NCBI RefSeq assembly: GCF_015523185.1
Contig: NZ_WAKV01000022.1
Span: 1-55,082, forward strand
Source of the DNA: Thermococcus sp.
GTDB lineage: Archaea; Methanobacteriota_B; Thermococci; Thermococcales; Thermococcaceae
Length of the DNA stretch: 55,082 nt
Direction of reading: 5' to 3'
A program made the translations under genes and the position numbers. Each line of letters opens with the position of its first letter. Position 1 is the first letter of the stretch. Positions 1 to 9,289 of this stretch are shown here, piece by piece. A model generated the notes under the pieces. The model saw only the letters and a program-made list of their open reading frames with translations. It made no database searches and was not told the DNA's origin.

Positions 1-33
1 AACGCCCCGGAGGAGATTCTGGAGGAAGTTTAG
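1..33 (+). CDS. C-terminal end of an unidentified protein (partial)
   Basis: The first 33 bases read as an open frame ending in NAPEEILEEV and a TAG stop, which fits the acidic C-terminus of a gene starting outside the window. Nothing more can be said about its function. The tRNA-Val promoter follows directly, so the gene and the tRNA probably have separate transcription units. The frame is too short to be certain. Confidence 0.4.
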   Translation, partial: NAPEEILEEV

Positions 34-36
34 CGA

Positions 37-50
37 AAGCTTTATATTTT
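37..50 (+). promoter_or_regulatory. TATA box of tRNA-Val
   Basis: AAAGCTTTATATTTT has the BRE-plus-TATA form of an archaeal promoter. Its centre is about 28 bases upstream of the tRNA 5' end at 74, the spacing expected for TBP/TFB-dependent initiation. Confidence 0.6.
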
Positions 51-73
51 TGTTTGCCTCCCATACTCCGGGC

Positions 74-151
74 GGGCCCGTGGTCTAGTCTGGTTATGAC
101 GCCGCCCTCACGAGGCGGAGGTCCGGGGTTCGAAGCCCCGCGGGCCCACCA
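74..151 (+). tRNA. tRNA-Val(CAC)
   Basis: A full cloverleaf can be folded: acceptor GGGCCCG pairs with CGGGCCC, the anticodon stem CCGCC/GGCGG encloses the loop CTCACGA (anticodon CAC), and the T arm carries GGTTCGAAGCC. The terminal CCA is encoded. No intron is present. The sequence directly after the CCA begins the tRNA-trailing repeat described at 152. Confidence 0.95.
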
Positions 152-445
152 GTTACAAACTTCGCCTGCGCGAAGTTTGATCAAGGTTCATGATTCTGGT
201 TTAAAATGGCAATCTTGGTGGGATTTCTCGTTAAAGTTGCCTTTTGGGGATGGATTCTTTATCAAGAGCGTTTTTCAGGTGGGTCCGCCTTTTTAGTGCT
301 CCTCCGGAACACGGTAAAAGTTAACCCTCTCTCAATGGGAGCCCATCGAGTGAATCCCTCGTTAATGCCATGAATTCACTTGAAATCCCCCGGAGTAGAG
401 CCTCCATTGGGGATCACGAACTTTGGTGAAGCTAATCTGGGCTGG
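152..445 (+). repeat. tRNA-trailing repeat, copy 1 (forward)
   Basis: No gene is visible here. The segment begins right after the CCA of tRNA-Val with ACAAACTTCGCC and a hairpin (AACTTCGC-ctgc-GCGAAGTT), then GATCAAGGTTCATGATTCT. The reverse complement of 37619-37320 matches it along most of its length, with shared blocks such as GGATTTCTC, TGGATTCTTT and CGTTAATGCC/CGTTAATACT, ending with ATCACGAACTTTG. A third related copy follows tRNA-Arg(CCT). Function is unknown: a MITE-like mobile element, a remnant of integrations at tRNA 3' ends, or a non-coding RNA gene are all possible. Confidence 0.7.
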
Positions 446-690
446 TGATCTAGCTACTGACACTTTTAATTCTGTGGAACCTACAAAAACAAGTCGCTAA
501 GAGTGAGTTCACTTTAAATCGATGCCCGAAGGGCGTCAATGGGCAGGAACTCCTAATAATCTCCCTGTCCGTCGAGTTGAATTCCGTTTTTGGAATGGGC
601 GTTTGAAAAAGGATCACACTCATAGCTCTGAAAGTTCAGCGATGAGCTACTGACCTTAATCAAACTTCGCGAGGGCGAAGTTCCCTTTGC
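446..690 (-). repeat. tRNA-trailing repeat, inverted partial copy at the tRNA-Val locus
   Basis: The far end of the gene-free region carries CCTTAATCAAACTTCGCG followed by AGGGCGAAGTT, which is the reverse complement of the hairpin block at 155-185. The interior is too diverged to align confidently by eye. The locus therefore looks like two copies placed tail to tail, with the hairpin block at both outer ends. No credible coding frame with a ribosome binding site was found in it. Confidence 0.5.
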
Positions 691-734
691 AAAAAAGTTT
701 CATACTTTCCGGATCAAAAATGGGTTGCAGGGTT

Positions 735-752
735 CGAAAGTCTTTTAAATAG
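735..752 (+). promoter_or_regulatory. TATA box upstream of the SPOUT gene and ribosomal superoperon
   Basis: CGAAAGTCTTTTAAATAG resembles a BRE followed by a TATA element. Initiation about 25 bases downstream would leave a leader of roughly 35 bases before the start codon at 807, which is preceded by GGATGAGGG. The next genes are packed with gaps of 0 to 12 bases, so this is a likely promoter for the superoperon. Confidence 0.5.
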
Positions 753-806
753 TCCTCATAAGCTCCCTTCAGCTTAGGGGAGACAGTAGGGACAGGATGA
801 GGGAAA

Positions 807-1574
807 ATGGCTTGGCACGTCTTCATTCCCGATTCCCTGCTTGAAGAAACCGACGACCCAAAAATCCGAACGTACAAAGTTGGGCAGGTTGCAAGGGCCT
901 GTGCAATATTTGGCGTTGAGCACATCTGGATTTACAAAGCTGGCGGAAGGGACGGGAAGTTCATAAAAACCGTCCTCGAGTACATGGAAACCCCGCAGTA
1001 CCTCAGGAAGAGGCTGTTCCCCCTAATGCCCGAGTTGAAGTACATCGGCGTTGTTCCGCCCCTTAGAACGCCCCACCACAAGCTCAAGGGAAAACCGAAG
1101 GTCGGCGAAATACGGGAGGGTTACGCCTTTCGAAGGGGGAAGCTGGTTTACGCGGACATCGGCCTCGACGAGCTGGCAATCGTAGAGGGGGACGTTGAAG
1201 GCAGGACGACGTTCAGAATCGTCTCAACACGACCTTTGAAGGTCGTACCAGCGAAGCCAGTGGAATATTGGGGTTACAGAGTCCACCTGAGCGGCAAGCC
1301 CCTGGCGAAAACACTTAAAAAGGCTCGGCTGGATTTGGCAATCGCGACCTCTCGGAAAGGTCGCGACGTGAGAAAGGTTCGTCTTCCCCCCCTTGAGGGG
1401 GATGTTGGTATCGTCTTCGGTTCGCCGAGGAAGGGAGTTATGGAGCTCCTCGGCGGCGAGTACGAGTTTGATTTCGTGCTCAACACGATTCCAAATCAGA
1501 GAACTAAAACCGTCCGCACCGAGGAAGCTTTGTTAGCCACGCTGGCGGTGTTCAATCTCATGAGGAGGGATTGA
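807..1574 (+). CDS. SPOUT-fold RNA methyltransferase (archaeal DUF171/SPOUT1-like family)
   Basis: The 255-residue protein has the C-terminal trefoil-knot signature of SPOUT methyltransferases: [11 protein letters not shown] near residue 202 and [18 protein letters not shown] near 228, the region that binds S-adenosylmethionine. The middle (about 75-165) contains a beta-rich insert ([12 protein letters not shown]) typical of the archaeal RNA methyltransferase family related to SPOUT1/CENP-32. It is probably an RNA uridine methyltransferase; the target RNA cannot be read from the sequence. It lies one base before the uL3 gene and should be co-transcribed with the ribosomal genes, which fits an rRNA or ribosome-assembly role. 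Confidence 0.8.
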   Translation: MAWHVFIPDSLLEETDDPKIRTYKVGQVARACAIFGVEHIWIYKAGGRDGKFIKTVLEYMETPQYLRKRLFPLMPELKYIGVVPPLRTPHHKLKGKPKVGEIREGYAFRRGKLVYADIGLDELAIVEGDVEGRTTFRIVSTRPLKVVPAKPVEYWGYRVHLSGKPLAKTLKKARLDLAIATSRKGRDVRKVRLPPLEGDVGIVFGSPRKGVMELLGGEYEFDFVLNTIPNQRTKTVRTEEALLATLAVFNLMRRD

Positions 1575-1575
1575 G

Positions 1576-2616
1576 ATGGGAAAGGTTCACAGACCAAGGA
1601 GAGGTTCACTCGCCTTCAGCCCGAGGAAGAGGGCTAAAAGTGTAGTTCCGAGAATCAAGAGATGGCCAAAGGACAGTGAAGTTAGGATGCTGGGATTTGC
1701 TGGCTACAAGGCCGGAATGACCCACATCCTCATGATAGACGACAGTCCTGGACTTACCAAGGGCAAGGAGATATTCGTTCCGGTGACAATAGTCGAGGTT
1801 CCGCCGCTCTTCGTTTATGGAATAAGGGCCTACAAGCAGGGCTACCTCGGACTTGAAACTGCCACAGAGGTCTGGTTCCACGAGCTCAACGACAACGTCA
1901 AGAGGCGCATAAAGACCCTGCCGAAGAACTACGACGAGGAAGCTTTCAAGGCCAAGCTTGGTCAGCTTGAGGACCTCGTTAACGACGGCGAGATAGTTGA
2001 TATCAGACTTCTCGTCCACACCCAGCCCTGGCTCATCAAGCTCAAGAAGAAGCCGGAAGTCATGGAGTACGCCATCGGTGGTGACGACGTCAAGGCCAAG
2101 TTCGCCTACGCCAAGGAGAAGATAGGAAAGGAAATAAGGGCAAGCGAAGTTCTTCACGAGGGAGAGCTTCTCGACGTTATAGCCGTAACCAAGGGCAAGG
2201 GAACCCAGGGCCCCGTTAAGAGATGGGGAGTTAAGGTTCAGTTCCATAAGGCCCAGCGTGCTGGAAAGGGCAGACACATCGGTAACCTCGGTCCGTGGCA
2301 CCCCGCTCGTGTTATGTGGACAGTTCCGCAGGCCGGTCAGATGGGTTTCCACCACAGGACCGAGTTCAACAAGAGGCTTATTGCGATAGGCGAGAATGGG
2401 AAGCTTGAGCTTAACGGCAACGAGATTGAGATAACCCCCAAGGGCGGCTTCCCGCACTATGGCATCATAAGAAGCGACTTCCTCATGATTGAGGGTAGCG
2501 TTCCTGGTTCCTTCAAGAGGATAATTAGAGTTAGGCCCGCCATAAGGCCGCCCAAGAAGAAGCCACCCGTTGAGAGGCCGCAGATAACCTACGTCAGTAG
2601 GGAGTCCAAGCAGTGA
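1576..2616 (+). CDS. rpl3: Large-subunit ribosomal protein uL3 (L3)
   Basis: The 346-residue protein begins [20 protein letters not shown], the typical archaeal/eukaryotic uL3 start. It contains the [20 protein letters not shown] loop (around 213-232) and the [20 protein letters not shown] segment (around 243-262) that reach the peptidyl-transferase centre. uL3 is an early assembly protein of the 50S subunit. Its gene opens the ribosomal superoperon and is followed 10 bases later by uL4. Confidence 0.98.
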   Translation: MGKVHRPRRGSLAFSPRKRAKSVVPRIKRWPKDSEVRMLGFAGYKAGMTHILMIDDSPGLTKGKEIFVPVTIVEVPPLFVYGIRAYKQGYLGLETATEVWFHELNDNVKRRIKTLPKNYDEEAFKAKLGQLEDLVNDGEIVDIRLLVHTQPWLIKLKKKPEVMEYAIGGDDVKAKFAYAKEKIGKEIRASEVLHEGELLDVIAVTKGKGTQGPVKRWGVKVQFHKAQRAGKGRHIGNLGPWHPARVMWTVPQAGQMGFHHRTEFNKRLIAIGENGKLELNGNEIEITPKGGFPHYGIIRSDFLMIEGSVPGSFKRIIRVRPAIRPPKKKPPVERPQITYVSRESKQ

Positions 2617-2626
2617 GGTGAGATAA

Positions 2627-3394
2627 ATGAAGGTTAAGGTCTTCAACCTCGAAGGCGAGCCCGTTGAGGAGATAGAGCTTCCCAAGGTATTTAGTACACC
2701 CTTCAGGCCCGACCTCATCAGGAGAGCTGTCATCGCTTCCTGGACCCACAGGATACAGCCCCAGGGAAGGGACCCGCAGGCCGGTAAGAGGCGCGTTACC
2801 GAGAACATCGGAAAGGGCCACGGGATGGCGAGGGTCGAGAGGATAAAGACCCCGCCGAGGTTCGCAGCTTTCGTTCCCTTCGCCGTTGGTGGAAGAAGGA
2901 CCCACCCGCCGAAGGTCGAGAAGATAATCTGGGAGGACATAAACAAGAAGGAGCGCAGGTTAGCTATAATGAGCGCCATTGCTGCCACCGCTAACCCCGA
3001 CCTTGTGAAGGCAAGGGGGCACGTTGTGGACAACGTTCCCGCCTTCCCGCTCGTCGTCGTTGACGACCTCGAGAAGGTCTTCAAGACCGCTCAGACTAGG
3101 GAGATATTCAAGAAGCTCGGCGTCTGGGACGACATTGAGAGGGCCAAGAGGAACACCAAGATTCGCGCTGGAAAGGGTAAGATGCGCGGCAGGAGATATA
3201 AGAAGGCCAAGGGCCCGCTCATCGTCGTGGCCAAGAACGAGGGCATCTTCCAGGGAGCGAGGAACCACCCGGGTGTCGATGTGGTTACCGTTGACAACCT
3301 CGGCGTTGAGCTCCTTGCCCCGGGAACCCACCCCGGAAGGCTTACCATCTGGACGAAAGGTGCTATAGAGAGGCTTAGGGAAATCTACGGGTGA
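2627..3394 (+). CDS. rpl4: Large-subunit ribosomal protein uL4 (L4)
   Basis: The 255-residue protein carries the long internal loop with [15 protein letters not shown] and [14 protein letters not shown] (about 44-80) that lines the constriction of the polypeptide exit tunnel. The C-terminal globular part includes [14 protein letters not shown] and [14 protein letters not shown], both characteristic of archaeal uL4. A GAGGTGAGATAA ribosome binding site precedes the ATG. Confidence 0.98.
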   Translation: MKVKVFNLEGEPVEEIELPKVFSTPFRPDLIRRAVIASWTHRIQPQGRDPQAGKRRVTENIGKGHGMARVERIKTPPRFAAFVPFAVGGRRTHPPKVEKIIWEDINKKERRLAIMSAIAATANPDLVKARGHVVDNVPAFPLVVVDDLEKVFKTAQTREIFKKLGVWDDIERAKRNTKIRAGKGKMRGRRYKKAKGPLIVVAKNEGIFQGARNHPGVDVVTVDNLGVELLAPGTHPGRLTIWTKGAIERLREIYG

Positions 3395-3400
3395 TGAGAG

Positions 3401-3661
3401 ATGGACCCCTATAAGGTTATCATAAGGCCACTCGTTACCGAGAAGGCCGTTTCGCTTATCGAGAGGGAGAACAAGCTCACCTTTATAGTTGACAGAAGAG
3501 CCACCAAGGCCGACATCAAGAGGGCCGTGGAAGAGATGTTCAACGTCAAGGTCGAAAAGGTCAACACCCTCATAACCATGAGGGGAGAGAAGAAGGCCTA
3601 CGTCAAGCTCAAGCCCGAATACGATGCGAGTGAAGTGGCCGCGAGGTTGGGATTGTTCTGA
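3401..3661 (+). CDS. rpl23: Large-subunit ribosomal protein uL23 (L23)
   Basis: The 86-residue protein has the conserved [20 protein letters not shown] opening and [20 protein letters not shown]. uL23 sits at the rim of the exit tunnel, where SRP and the SecY translocon dock, and genes for both partners (srp54, secY) are in this window. The short form without an N-terminal extension is usual in archaea. Confidence 0.98.
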   Translation: MDPYKVIIRPLVTEKAVSLIERENKLTFIVDRRATKADIKRAVEEMFNVKVEKVNTLITMRGEKKAYVKLKPEYDASEVAARLGLF

Positions 3662-3672
3662 GGTGATGTGAT

Positions 3673-4392
3673 ATGGGAAAGAGTCTCATCCAGCAGAGAA
3701 GGGGTAAGGGAACCACGACCTTTAGGGCTCCCTCTCACAGGTACAGGGGAGCCGTCAAATACGTTCCTCTTAACGTTGTGAAGGAGAAGACCCTCAGGGG
3801 AGTCGTTGAAGAAATCCTCCATGACCCGGGAAGAACAGCCCCGGTTGCCCGCGTTAAGTTCGAGGACGGAACCAAGAAGCTCATCCTCGCTCCTGAGGGA
3901 GTTCTCGTTGGACAGGAAGTCTACATTGGGCCTGAGGCCCCTATAGCGATAGGCAACACCCTTCCGCTTGCTAAGATACCGGAGGGAACCTACGTCTACA
4001 ACATTGAGGGAATTCCGGGCGACGGTGGAAAGTACGTTCGCGCTGGAGGAACATACGCCCTCGTCGTCAGCAGGGAGAAGGACAAGGTCATCGTCCAGCT
4101 CCCGAGCGGTGAGCTCAAGCAGTTTAAGCCCGAGTGCAGGGCAACAATAGGTGTCGTTGCCGGCGGTGGAAGGCTTGAGAAGCCAATCGTCAAGGCCGGT
4201 AAGGCCTACTACATCGCCAAGGCCAGAAACAGGTTCTGGCCGAAGCCCAGAGGCGTTAAGATGAACGCCGTCAACCACCCCCACGGTGGTAAGGAGCACC
4301 ACATCGGTAGGCCTTCAACCGTTTCGAGGCGCGCTCCGCCCGGAAGGAAAGTCGGTCACATAGCCGCGAGAAGAACCGGTAGGAGGAAGTGA
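3673..4392 (+). CDS. rpl2: Large-subunit ribosomal protein uL2 (L2)
   Basis: The 239-residue protein starts [20 protein letters not shown] and contains the near-invariant [14 protein letters not shown] block (about residues 198-211), whose histidine lies close to the peptidyl-transferase centre. uL2 is needed for subunit joining and catalysis. The stop codon overlaps the ribosome binding region of the following uS19 gene. Confidence 0.98.
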   Translation: MGKSLIQQRRGKGTTTFRAPSHRYRGAVKYVPLNVVKEKTLRGVVEEILHDPGRTAPVARVKFEDGTKKLILAPEGVLVGQEVYIGPEAPIAIGNTLPLAKIPEGTYVYNIEGIPGDGGKYVRAGGTYALVVSREKDKVIVQLPSGELKQFKPECRATIGVVAGGGRLEKPIVKAGKAYYIAKARNRFWPKPRGVKMNAVNHPHGGKEHHIGRPSTVSRRAPPGRKVGHIAARRTGRRK

Positions 4393-4394
4393 AG

Positions 4395-4796
4395 ATGGCG
4401 AGAAAGAAGGAGTTTAGATACAGGGGTTATACTCTTGATGAGTTGCTCAACATGTCCCTTGAAGAGTTCGCCAAGCTTCTCCCGGCCAGACAGAGGAGGA
4501 GCCTTAAGCGTGGTCTTTCCCCGGAGCAGAAGAAGCTCCTTAGAAAGATTCGCCTTGCTAAGAAGGGCAAGTACAACAAGCCCATAAGGACCCACAGCAG
4601 AGATATGGTCATCCTCCCTGAGATGGTCGGCATGACAATTCACGTCTACAACGGCAAGGAGTTCGTCCCAGTTCAGATTAAAGAGGAGATGATAGGTCAC
4701 TACCTCGGTGAGTTCGCTATGACTAGAAAGGTCGTCCAGCACGGCTCACCGGGTGTCGGAGCTACTAGGTCCTCGATGTTCGTGGCAATCAAGTGA
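4395..4796 (+). CDS. rps19: Small-subunit ribosomal protein uS19 (S19)
   Basis: The frame is open from a GTG at 4389, but the ATG at 4395 follows GAGGAAGTGAAG and gives the expected [17 protein letters not shown] start (133 residues). The C-terminal half contains the conserved [14 protein letters not shown] and [20 protein letters not shown], which bind the head of the 30S subunit near the A site. Confidence 0.97.
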   Translation: MARKKEFRYRGYTLDELLNMSLEEFAKLLPARQRRSLKRGLSPEQKKLLRKIRLAKKGKYNKPIRTHSRDMVILPEMVGMTIHVYNGKEFVPVQIKEEMIGHYLGEFAMTRKVVQHGSPGVGATRSSMFVAIK

Positions 4797-4806
4797 GGTG
4801 GTTTAG

Positions 4807-5277
4807 ATGAGCAGGGGCAGGTTTTCCTACTCATTCCAAAATTTTGACCCTGAGAGGATGGCTCGTGCCAGCGGTAGAGACCTTAGAATCTCACCCAAGC
4901 ACAGCGTCGAGCTCCTTAGAGAAATAAGGGGTATGATGCTTAACGACGCTCTCCGCTACCTCGACGACGTCATAGCCAAGAAGAGACCGGTTCCGATGAA
5001 GCGCTACAATGACAGCCAGGGCCACAAGCCGGGTAAGGGCTTTGGTCCAGGTAGGTATCCTGTCAAGGTCGCCAAGGCCGTCAAGAAGATACTCCTCAAC
5101 GCCAAGAACAACGCCGAGCAGAAGGGCCTTGACGTTGACAGGCTCAAGATAATCCACGCGGCAGCACACAGGGGACCCGTCCTTAGGGGTTACATTCCGA
5201 GGGCATTTGGAAGGGCAACCCCCTTCAACGAGGAAACGACTCACATAGAGATAGTCGTCGAGGAGATTAGGAGGTGA
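4807..5277 (+). CDS. rpl22: Large-subunit ribosomal protein uL22 (L22)
   Basis: The 156-residue protein shows the archaeal uL22 pattern: [20 protein letters not shown] at the start, the [14 protein letters not shown] helix, and the hairpin region [20 protein letters not shown] (about 119-138) that extends into the exit tunnel. It overlaps the upstream end of the uS3 frame by a few bases. Confidence 0.97.
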   Translation: MSRGRFSYSFQNFDPERMARASGRDLRISPKHSVELLREIRGMMLNDALRYLDDVIAKKRPVPMKRYNDSQGHKPGKGFGPGRYPVKVAKAVKKILLNAKNNAEQKGLDVDRLKIIHAAAHRGPVLRGYIPRAFGRATPFNEETTHIEIVVEEIRR

Positions 5278-5282
5278 GACCT

Positions 5283-5912
5283 TTGGCCATCGAGAGGTAC
5301 TTCATCAAGGAAGGAGTTAAGGAAATGCTCATCGACGAGTACCTTGAGAAGGAGCTCAGGCGTGGGGGATACGGTGGTCTTGACATAAAGAAGACCCCCC
5401 TTGGAACCAAGGTCATTATCTTTGCTGCCCACCCCGGCTACGTTATAGGAAGGGGTGGAAGACGCATTAGAGAACTCACAAGAATCCTTGAGAGGCAGTT
5501 TGGCCTCGAGAACCCGCAGATTGAAGTCGAGGAAATCAAGAACCCCTACCTCAACGCCAAGGTCCAAGCGGTAAGGCTTGCCCAGGCTCTTGAGAGGGGA
5601 ATCCACTTCAGGAGGGCCGCTTATTCAGCAATAAGGGCCATCATGAGGAACGGAGCTAGAGGTGTCGAGATTCGTCTGAGCGGAAAGCTCACCGGAGAAA
5701 GGGCGAAAAGCGTCAGGTTTTATCAGGGCTACCTTGCTAAGGTTGGAAACCCGGCAGAAACACTCGTCAGCAAGGGCTACGCCCAGGCCCTACTCAAGCT
5801 CGGTGTCATAGGTGTTAAGGTCGCCATAATGCCGCCCGACGCTAGGTTGCCTGATGAGATTGAGGTCAAGGAGATAGTCGAGGAAGAGGTGAGTGGCAAT
5901 GAAGCCCAGTGA
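5283..5912 (+). CDS. rps3: Small-subunit ribosomal protein uS3 (S3), TTG start
   Basis: The best start is the TTG at 5283, placed correctly behind GGAGGTGAGACC and giving [17 protein letters not shown]; the GTG at 5274 overlaps the uL22 stop and has no separate binding site. The 209-residue protein has a type II KH domain with [12 protein letters not shown] near residue 54 and ends with the acidic [11 protein letters not shown] tail seen in Thermococcales. uS3 forms the mRNA entry site of the 30S subunit. Confidence 0.95.
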   Translation: MAIERYFIKEGVKEMLIDEYLEKELRRGGYGGLDIKKTPLGTKVIIFAAHPGYVIGRGGRRIRELTRILERQFGLENPQIEVEEIKNPYLNAKVQAVRLAQALERGIHFRRAAYSAIRAIMRNGARGVEIRLSGKLTGERAKSVRFYQGYLAKVGNPAETLVSKGYAQALLKLGVIGVKVAIMPPDARLPDEIEVKEIVEEEVSGNEAQ

Positions 5913-6099
5913 GATTAGGGAGATGAGCATTGAAGAGATAGACAAGAAGATTAGGGAGCTCCGCCTTGAGCTTGCCAAGGAGCGTGGCGTGCTCACCATG
6001 GGGGCTTCCTTGGAGAACCCCATGGTTATTAGGAACCTCAGGCGCGACATCGCGCGCCTGCTTACAATAAAAAAGGAGAAGCTTAGGGAGAAAAGGTGA
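5899..6099 (+). CDS. rpl29: Large-subunit ribosomal protein uL29 (L29)
   Basis: The 66-residue, two-helix protein starts [20 protein letters not shown] at the ATG at 5899, which follows GAGGTGAGTGGCA; an upstream in-frame GTG at 5893 is less well placed. It overlaps the uS3 gene by 14 bases, indicating translational coupling. uL29 pairs with uL23 at the tunnel exit and takes part in SRP binding. Confidence 0.95.
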   Translation: MKPSEIREMSIEEIDKKIRELRLELAKERGVLTMGASLENPMVIRNLRRDIARLLTIKKEKLREKR

Positions 6100-6105
6100 G
6101 GTTAG

Positions 6106-6402
6106 GTGCCGAGGATTGTTAACCCTCTGGATGAGATGCTCTTTAAAGAAGTGCTAAAGGAACAGCAGAGGATTAGGGTTTACATCGAAAGGGCCCGTTA
6201 CGGAAAGCTCAAGACCATAATCGAGGGCATAGATGAGAAAGAGTTTGACCTTGAGGACATAGCAAAGAAACTGAAGGCGAAGCTGGCATGTGGCGGAACC
6301 GTAAAGAAGGGAAGAATAGAGCTACAGGGCGACCACAGGGATCGTATCAAGAAGTTGCTCGCCGACCTTGGATTTTCAGAGGAGCTCATAGAGGTCGAGT
6401 AA
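6106..6402 (+). CDS. Translation initiation factor aIF1 (SUI1 family)
   Basis: The 98-residue protein, starting at GTG, has the SUI1 fold signature: [20 protein letters not shown] followed by [19 protein letters not shown] and [15 protein letters not shown]. aIF1 binds the 30S P-site region and discriminates correct start codons. The last 115 bases of the gene are also read in another frame as the N-terminus of the RNase P protein Rpp29 (see the finding). Confidence 0.95.
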   Translation: MPRIVNPLDEMLFKEVLKEQQRIRVYIERARYGKLKTIIEGIDEKEFDLEDIAKKLKAKLACGGTVKKGRIELQGDHRDRIKKLLADLGFSEELIEVE

Positions 6403-6665
6403 CGCGGAAAAATATAATCTGGCACGAGCTCATAGGGCTGAAAGCAAAGATTATAAGGGCATCTCATCCAGAGCTGGTCGGCATCGAGGGCTACGTCCTT
6501 GACGAGACGAGGAACACCCTCACCATAGGTGGGGAGAGGGTTTGGGTAGTTCCAAAGGACGTGGTCGAGATTGAGTTCGACCTCGGTGATGAGAAAATCC
6601 GAATCAACGGTCGTGATTTGATTGGAAGGCCCGAGATGAGACTGAAGAAGAGGTGGCGGAAATGA
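6288..6665 (+). CDS. rnp1: Ribonuclease P protein component 1 (Rpp29/Rnp1), overlapping aIF1
   Basis: The conserved Sm-like barrel begins [16 protein letters not shown] and continues [20 protein letters not shown] and [14 protein letters not shown], ending [13 protein letters not shown]; this is archaeal Rpp29, which binds RNase P RNA for tRNA 5' maturation. Between the ATG at 6288 and the conserved block there is no other ATG, GTG or TTG in frame, so the start must lie inside the aIF1 gene, giving 125 residues with a basic N-terminal tail of about 42. This length matches Pyrococcus Rpp29 as I remember it. Confidence 0.9.
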   Translation: MWRNRKEGKNRATGRPQGSYQEVARRPWIFRGAHRGRVTRKNIIWHELIGLKAKIIRASHPELVGIEGYVLDETRNTLTIGGERVWVVPKDVVEIEFDLGDEKIRINGRDLIGRPEMRLKKRWRK

Positions 6666-7006
6666 GAGAGATTGGATTGAGGGTTCAGCCTCCCGCTGAG
6701 GTGTGTAATGACCCCAAGTGCCCCTGGCACGGGAACCTCAAGATACACGGGAGATACTTTGAGGGTGTAGTCGTCAGTGATAAAGGTAAGAAGACGGTGG
6801 TAGTGGAGAGGCAGTACTACCACTACCTCAAGAAATACGAGCGTTACGAGCTCAGGAGGAGCAAGATTCACGCCCACAACCCCGAGTGCATCAACGCTAG
6901 GGTCGGGGACAAGGTTCTTATAGCCGAGACTAGGCCCATAAGCAAGACCAAGAGCTGGGTCGTCGTGGCGGTTCTTGAGAGGGCCGAGAGGAAGGAGGGG
7001 GTGTGA
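6662..7006 (+). CDS. rps17: Small-subunit ribosomal protein uS17 (S17)
   Basis: The ATG at 6662 follows GAGGTGGCGGAA and gives [20 protein letters not shown] (114 residues). [10 protein letters not shown] near the N-terminus and [20 protein letters not shown] are typical of archaeal uS17. The OB-fold protein is a primary 16S rRNA binder. It overlaps the rnp1 stop by four bases. Confidence 0.95.
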   Translation: MREIGLRVQPPAEVCNDPKCPWHGNLKIHGRYFEGVVVSDKGKKTVVVERQYYHYLKKYERYELRRSKIHAHNPECINARVGDKVLIAETRPISKTKSWVVVAVLERAERKEGV

Positions 7007-7010
7007 AGCC

Positions 7011-7436
7011 ATGGCCAAGAAGGGTGCAGGTGCAACCAGAGGAATTAGCCCCGTCAGGCCAACTCGCGCCCTTCCGATTGGTGCCTACCTCAAGGTCGCC
7101 GACAACAGCGGTGCCAAGGTCATTCAGATAATAGGCGTCGTTGGTTACAAGGGAACAAGGAGGAGACTTGCCTCAGCTGGCGTTGGTGATATGGTCGTTG
7201 CCACCGTTAAGAAGGGAAGGCCCGATATGAGGCACCAGGTCGTTAGAGCTGTTGTTGTCAGGCAGAGGAAAGAATACAGGCGCCTCGACGGAATGCGTGT
7301 CAAGTTCGAGGACAACGCGGCAGCAATAGTCACCCCCGAAGGCGTCCCGAGGGGAACCGAAATCAGGGGTGCCATAGCCAGAGAGGCTGCCGAGAGGTGG
7401 GTCAGGCTCGGTAGTATAGCGAGTATAGTGCTGTGA
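7011..7436 (+). CDS. rpl14: Large-subunit ribosomal protein uL14 (L14)
   Basis: The open frame extends upstream, but the ATG at 7011 behind GGAGGGGGTGTGAAGCC gives the family start [20 protein letters not shown] (141 residues). The core has [20 protein letters not shown] and [15 protein letters not shown], diagnostic of uL14. The protein forms an intersubunit bridge and is the binding site of the anti-association factor aIF6. Confidence 0.97.
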   Translation: MAKKGAGATRGISPVRPTRALPIGAYLKVADNSGAKVIQIIGVVGYKGTRRRLASAGVGDMVVATVKKGRPDMRHQVVRAVVVRQRKEYRRLDGMRVKFEDNAAAIVTPEGVPRGTEIRGAIAREAAERWVRLGSIASIVL

Positions 7437-7446
7437 GGTGAGAGTT

Positions 7447-7812
7447 ATGAAGCTTGATATGAAGCAGCCGAGAAAGCAGAGGAAGTTCCTCTACAACGCT
7501 CCCCTTCACCTCAGGGGCAAGATAATGAGTGCTGCCCTGAGCAAGGAACTCAGGGAGAAGTACGGCGTCAGAAACCTTCCGATTAGGGTCGGTGACAAGG
7601 TTAAGGTCATACGTGGCGACTTCAAGGGTAAGGAAGGAAAGGTCGTCGAGGTTGACCTCAAGAGGTACAGGATTCACGTTGAGGGCGTCACTCAGAAGAG
7701 GACCGATGGAACCGAGGTGTTTTACCCGCTTCACCCGTCGAACGTTATGATTGTCGAACTCAACCTCGACGATGAGAGGAGAGAGAAGATAATTAAGAGG
7801 AGGGCTGAGTGA
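7447..7812 (+). CDS. rpl24: Large-subunit ribosomal protein uL24 (L24)
   Basis: Starting at the ATG at 7447 (after GAGGTGAGAGTT), the 121-residue protein reads [20 protein letters not shown] and contains a KOW motif, [20 protein letters not shown]. uL24 is an assembly initiator of the large subunit near the tunnel exit. It overlaps the eS4 start by one base. Confidence 0.96.
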   Translation: MKLDMKQPRKQRKFLYNAPLHLRGKIMSAALSKELREKYGVRNLPIRVGDKVKVIRGDFKGKEGKVVEVDLKRYRIHVEGVTQKRTDGTEVFYPLHPSNVMIVELNLDDERREKIIKRRAE

Positions 7813-8543
7813 TGGCGAGAAAGGGTCCGAAGAGGCACCTTAAGAGGCTTGCCGCCCCGACCGCCTGGTACATTCACAGGAAATCCTACAAGTGGGCTGT
7901 TCGCCCGAGTCCAGGTCCGCACAGCATGAAGACTTCAATACCCCTGATTTACATAATCAGGGACTACCTCGGCTACGCGAGAACCGCTAGGGAGGCAAGG
8001 AAGATACTCAACGAGGGCAAGGTGCTCGTTGACGGTCGCGTTAGGAAGGACTACAAGTTCCCGGTTGGAATCATGGACGTAATTTCAATACCTGAAACCG
8101 GCGAGCACTACAGGGTTCTGCCCAACAGGATTGGCAAGCTCATCCTCCACCCAATAAGCGAGGAGGAAGCGAAGCTCAAGCCCTTCAGGATTGACAACAA
8201 GAGAATGGTTAAGGGGGCCAAGGTTCAGCTCAACCTTCACGATGGAAGCAACCACCTGGTTAACCTCGCCGAGAAGGACGCCTATAGAACTTCTTATACC
8301 GTCATCATGAAGGTTCCGGAGAGGCAGATAGTTAAGATACTGCCCTTCGAGGTCGGCGCCTACGTCTTCGTCACTCAGGGTAAGAACGTTGCCAGAAAGG
8401 GTAAGATAGTCGAAGTCAGGCACTTCCCGATGGGCTGGCCCGACGTCGTTACAATCGAGGACGAGAACGGCGAGCTCTTTGATACTCTGAAGGAGTACGC
8501 CTTTGTCGTTGGTAAGGACAAGCCGGAGATTTCCCTTCCGTGA
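7812..8543 (+). CDS. rps4e: Small-subunit ribosomal protein eS4 (S4e)
   Basis: The 243-residue protein begins [20 protein letters not shown] and has an S4-type RNA-binding segment ([20 protein letters not shown], about 57-76), a central S4e domain, and a C-terminal KOW-like motif ([17 protein letters not shown]). This protein occurs in archaea and eukaryotes only. Its start codon overlaps the uL24 stop. Confidence 0.97.
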   Translation: MARKGPKRHLKRLAAPTAWYIHRKSYKWAVRPSPGPHSMKTSIPLIYIIRDYLGYARTAREARKILNEGKVLVDGRVRKDYKFPVGIMDVISIPETGEHYRVLPNRIGKLILHPISEEEAKLKPFRIDNKRMVKGAKVQLNLHDGSNHLVNLAEKDAYRTSYTVIMKVPERQIVKILPFEVGAYVFVTQGKNVARKGKIVEVRHFPMGWPDVVTIEDENGELFDTLKEYAFVVGKDKPEISLP

Positions 8544-8554
8544 GGTGAGAGACG

Positions 8555-9106
8555 ATGCAGATTAACAGGGAGGCTATCCTCGCAGACTGGGAAGCTCACC
8601 CGATGAGGAAGCCGAGGATTGCGAAGGTTACGATAAACATAGGCGTTGGCGAGAGCGGTGAGAGGCTTACCAAAGCCGAGAAGATGCTCCAAGACTTGGT
8701 CGGCCAGAAGCCGATAAGGAGAAGGGCCAAACAGACCAACAAGGACTTTGGAATAAGGCGCGGTGAGCCGATAGCCGTCAAGGTTACCCTCCGTGGGAAG
8801 AAAGCCTACAAGATGCTTGACAGGCTTTTGGAGGCCGTTGACAGGAGGCTCAGCGTCGGCAACTTCGACGAGCATGGAAACTTCTGCTTTGGAATCCAGG
8901 AGCACATTAACATACCGGGTGTTGAATACGACCCCGAGATTGGTATCTTCGGTATGGACGTCTGCGTCACCCTTGAGAGGCCCGGCTTTAGGGTCGCCAA
9001 GAGGAAGAGGCAGAGGAGGAAGATACCGAACAGGCACAAGCTAACGAAGGAGGAAGGTATAGTCTTCGCTATTGAGGAGTTCAAGGTTAACGTGGAGGGA
9101 TTGTGA
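8555..9106 (+). CDS. rpl5: Large-subunit ribosomal protein uL5 (L5)
   Basis: The 183-residue protein contains [40 protein letters not shown] and [20 protein letters not shown], all characteristic of uL5. It binds 5S rRNA and contacts P-site tRNA. A GAGGTGAGAGACG site precedes the ATG. Confidence 0.97.
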
Positions 9107-9107
9107 G

Positions 9108-9278
9108 ATGGCGAAGGCTGATTACAACAAGAGGAAGCCGAGGAAGTTTGGTAAGGGAGCGAGAAGGTGCATGCGCTGCGGTCAGTACGGCCCGATAATC
9201 AGGATACACGGCCTGATGCTCTGCAGGCACTGCTTCCGCGAGGTCGCTCCAAAACTCGGCTTCAAGAAGTATGAGTGA
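9108..9278 (+). CDS. rps14: Small-subunit ribosomal protein uS14 (zinc type)
   Basis: The 56-residue protein starts [20 protein letters not shown] at the ATG two bases after the uL5 stop codon. It has two Cys pairs, CMRC (about 23-26) and CRHC (about 41-44), forming one zinc site, followed by [14 protein letters not shown]. It lies in the 30S head. Confidence 0.96.
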
Positions 9279-9289
9279 GGTGAGAGGCG

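Noticed and set aside
54-296. An 80-codon frame across tRNA-Val
   Set aside because: It reads through the tRNA and the non-coding repeat and has no binding site.
1606-3084. A 492-codon open frame on the minus strand opposite uL3 and uL4
   Set aside because: It is a shadow produced by the codon bias of the ribosomal genes; it has no ribosome binding site or recognisable domain and lies antisense to two certain genes.
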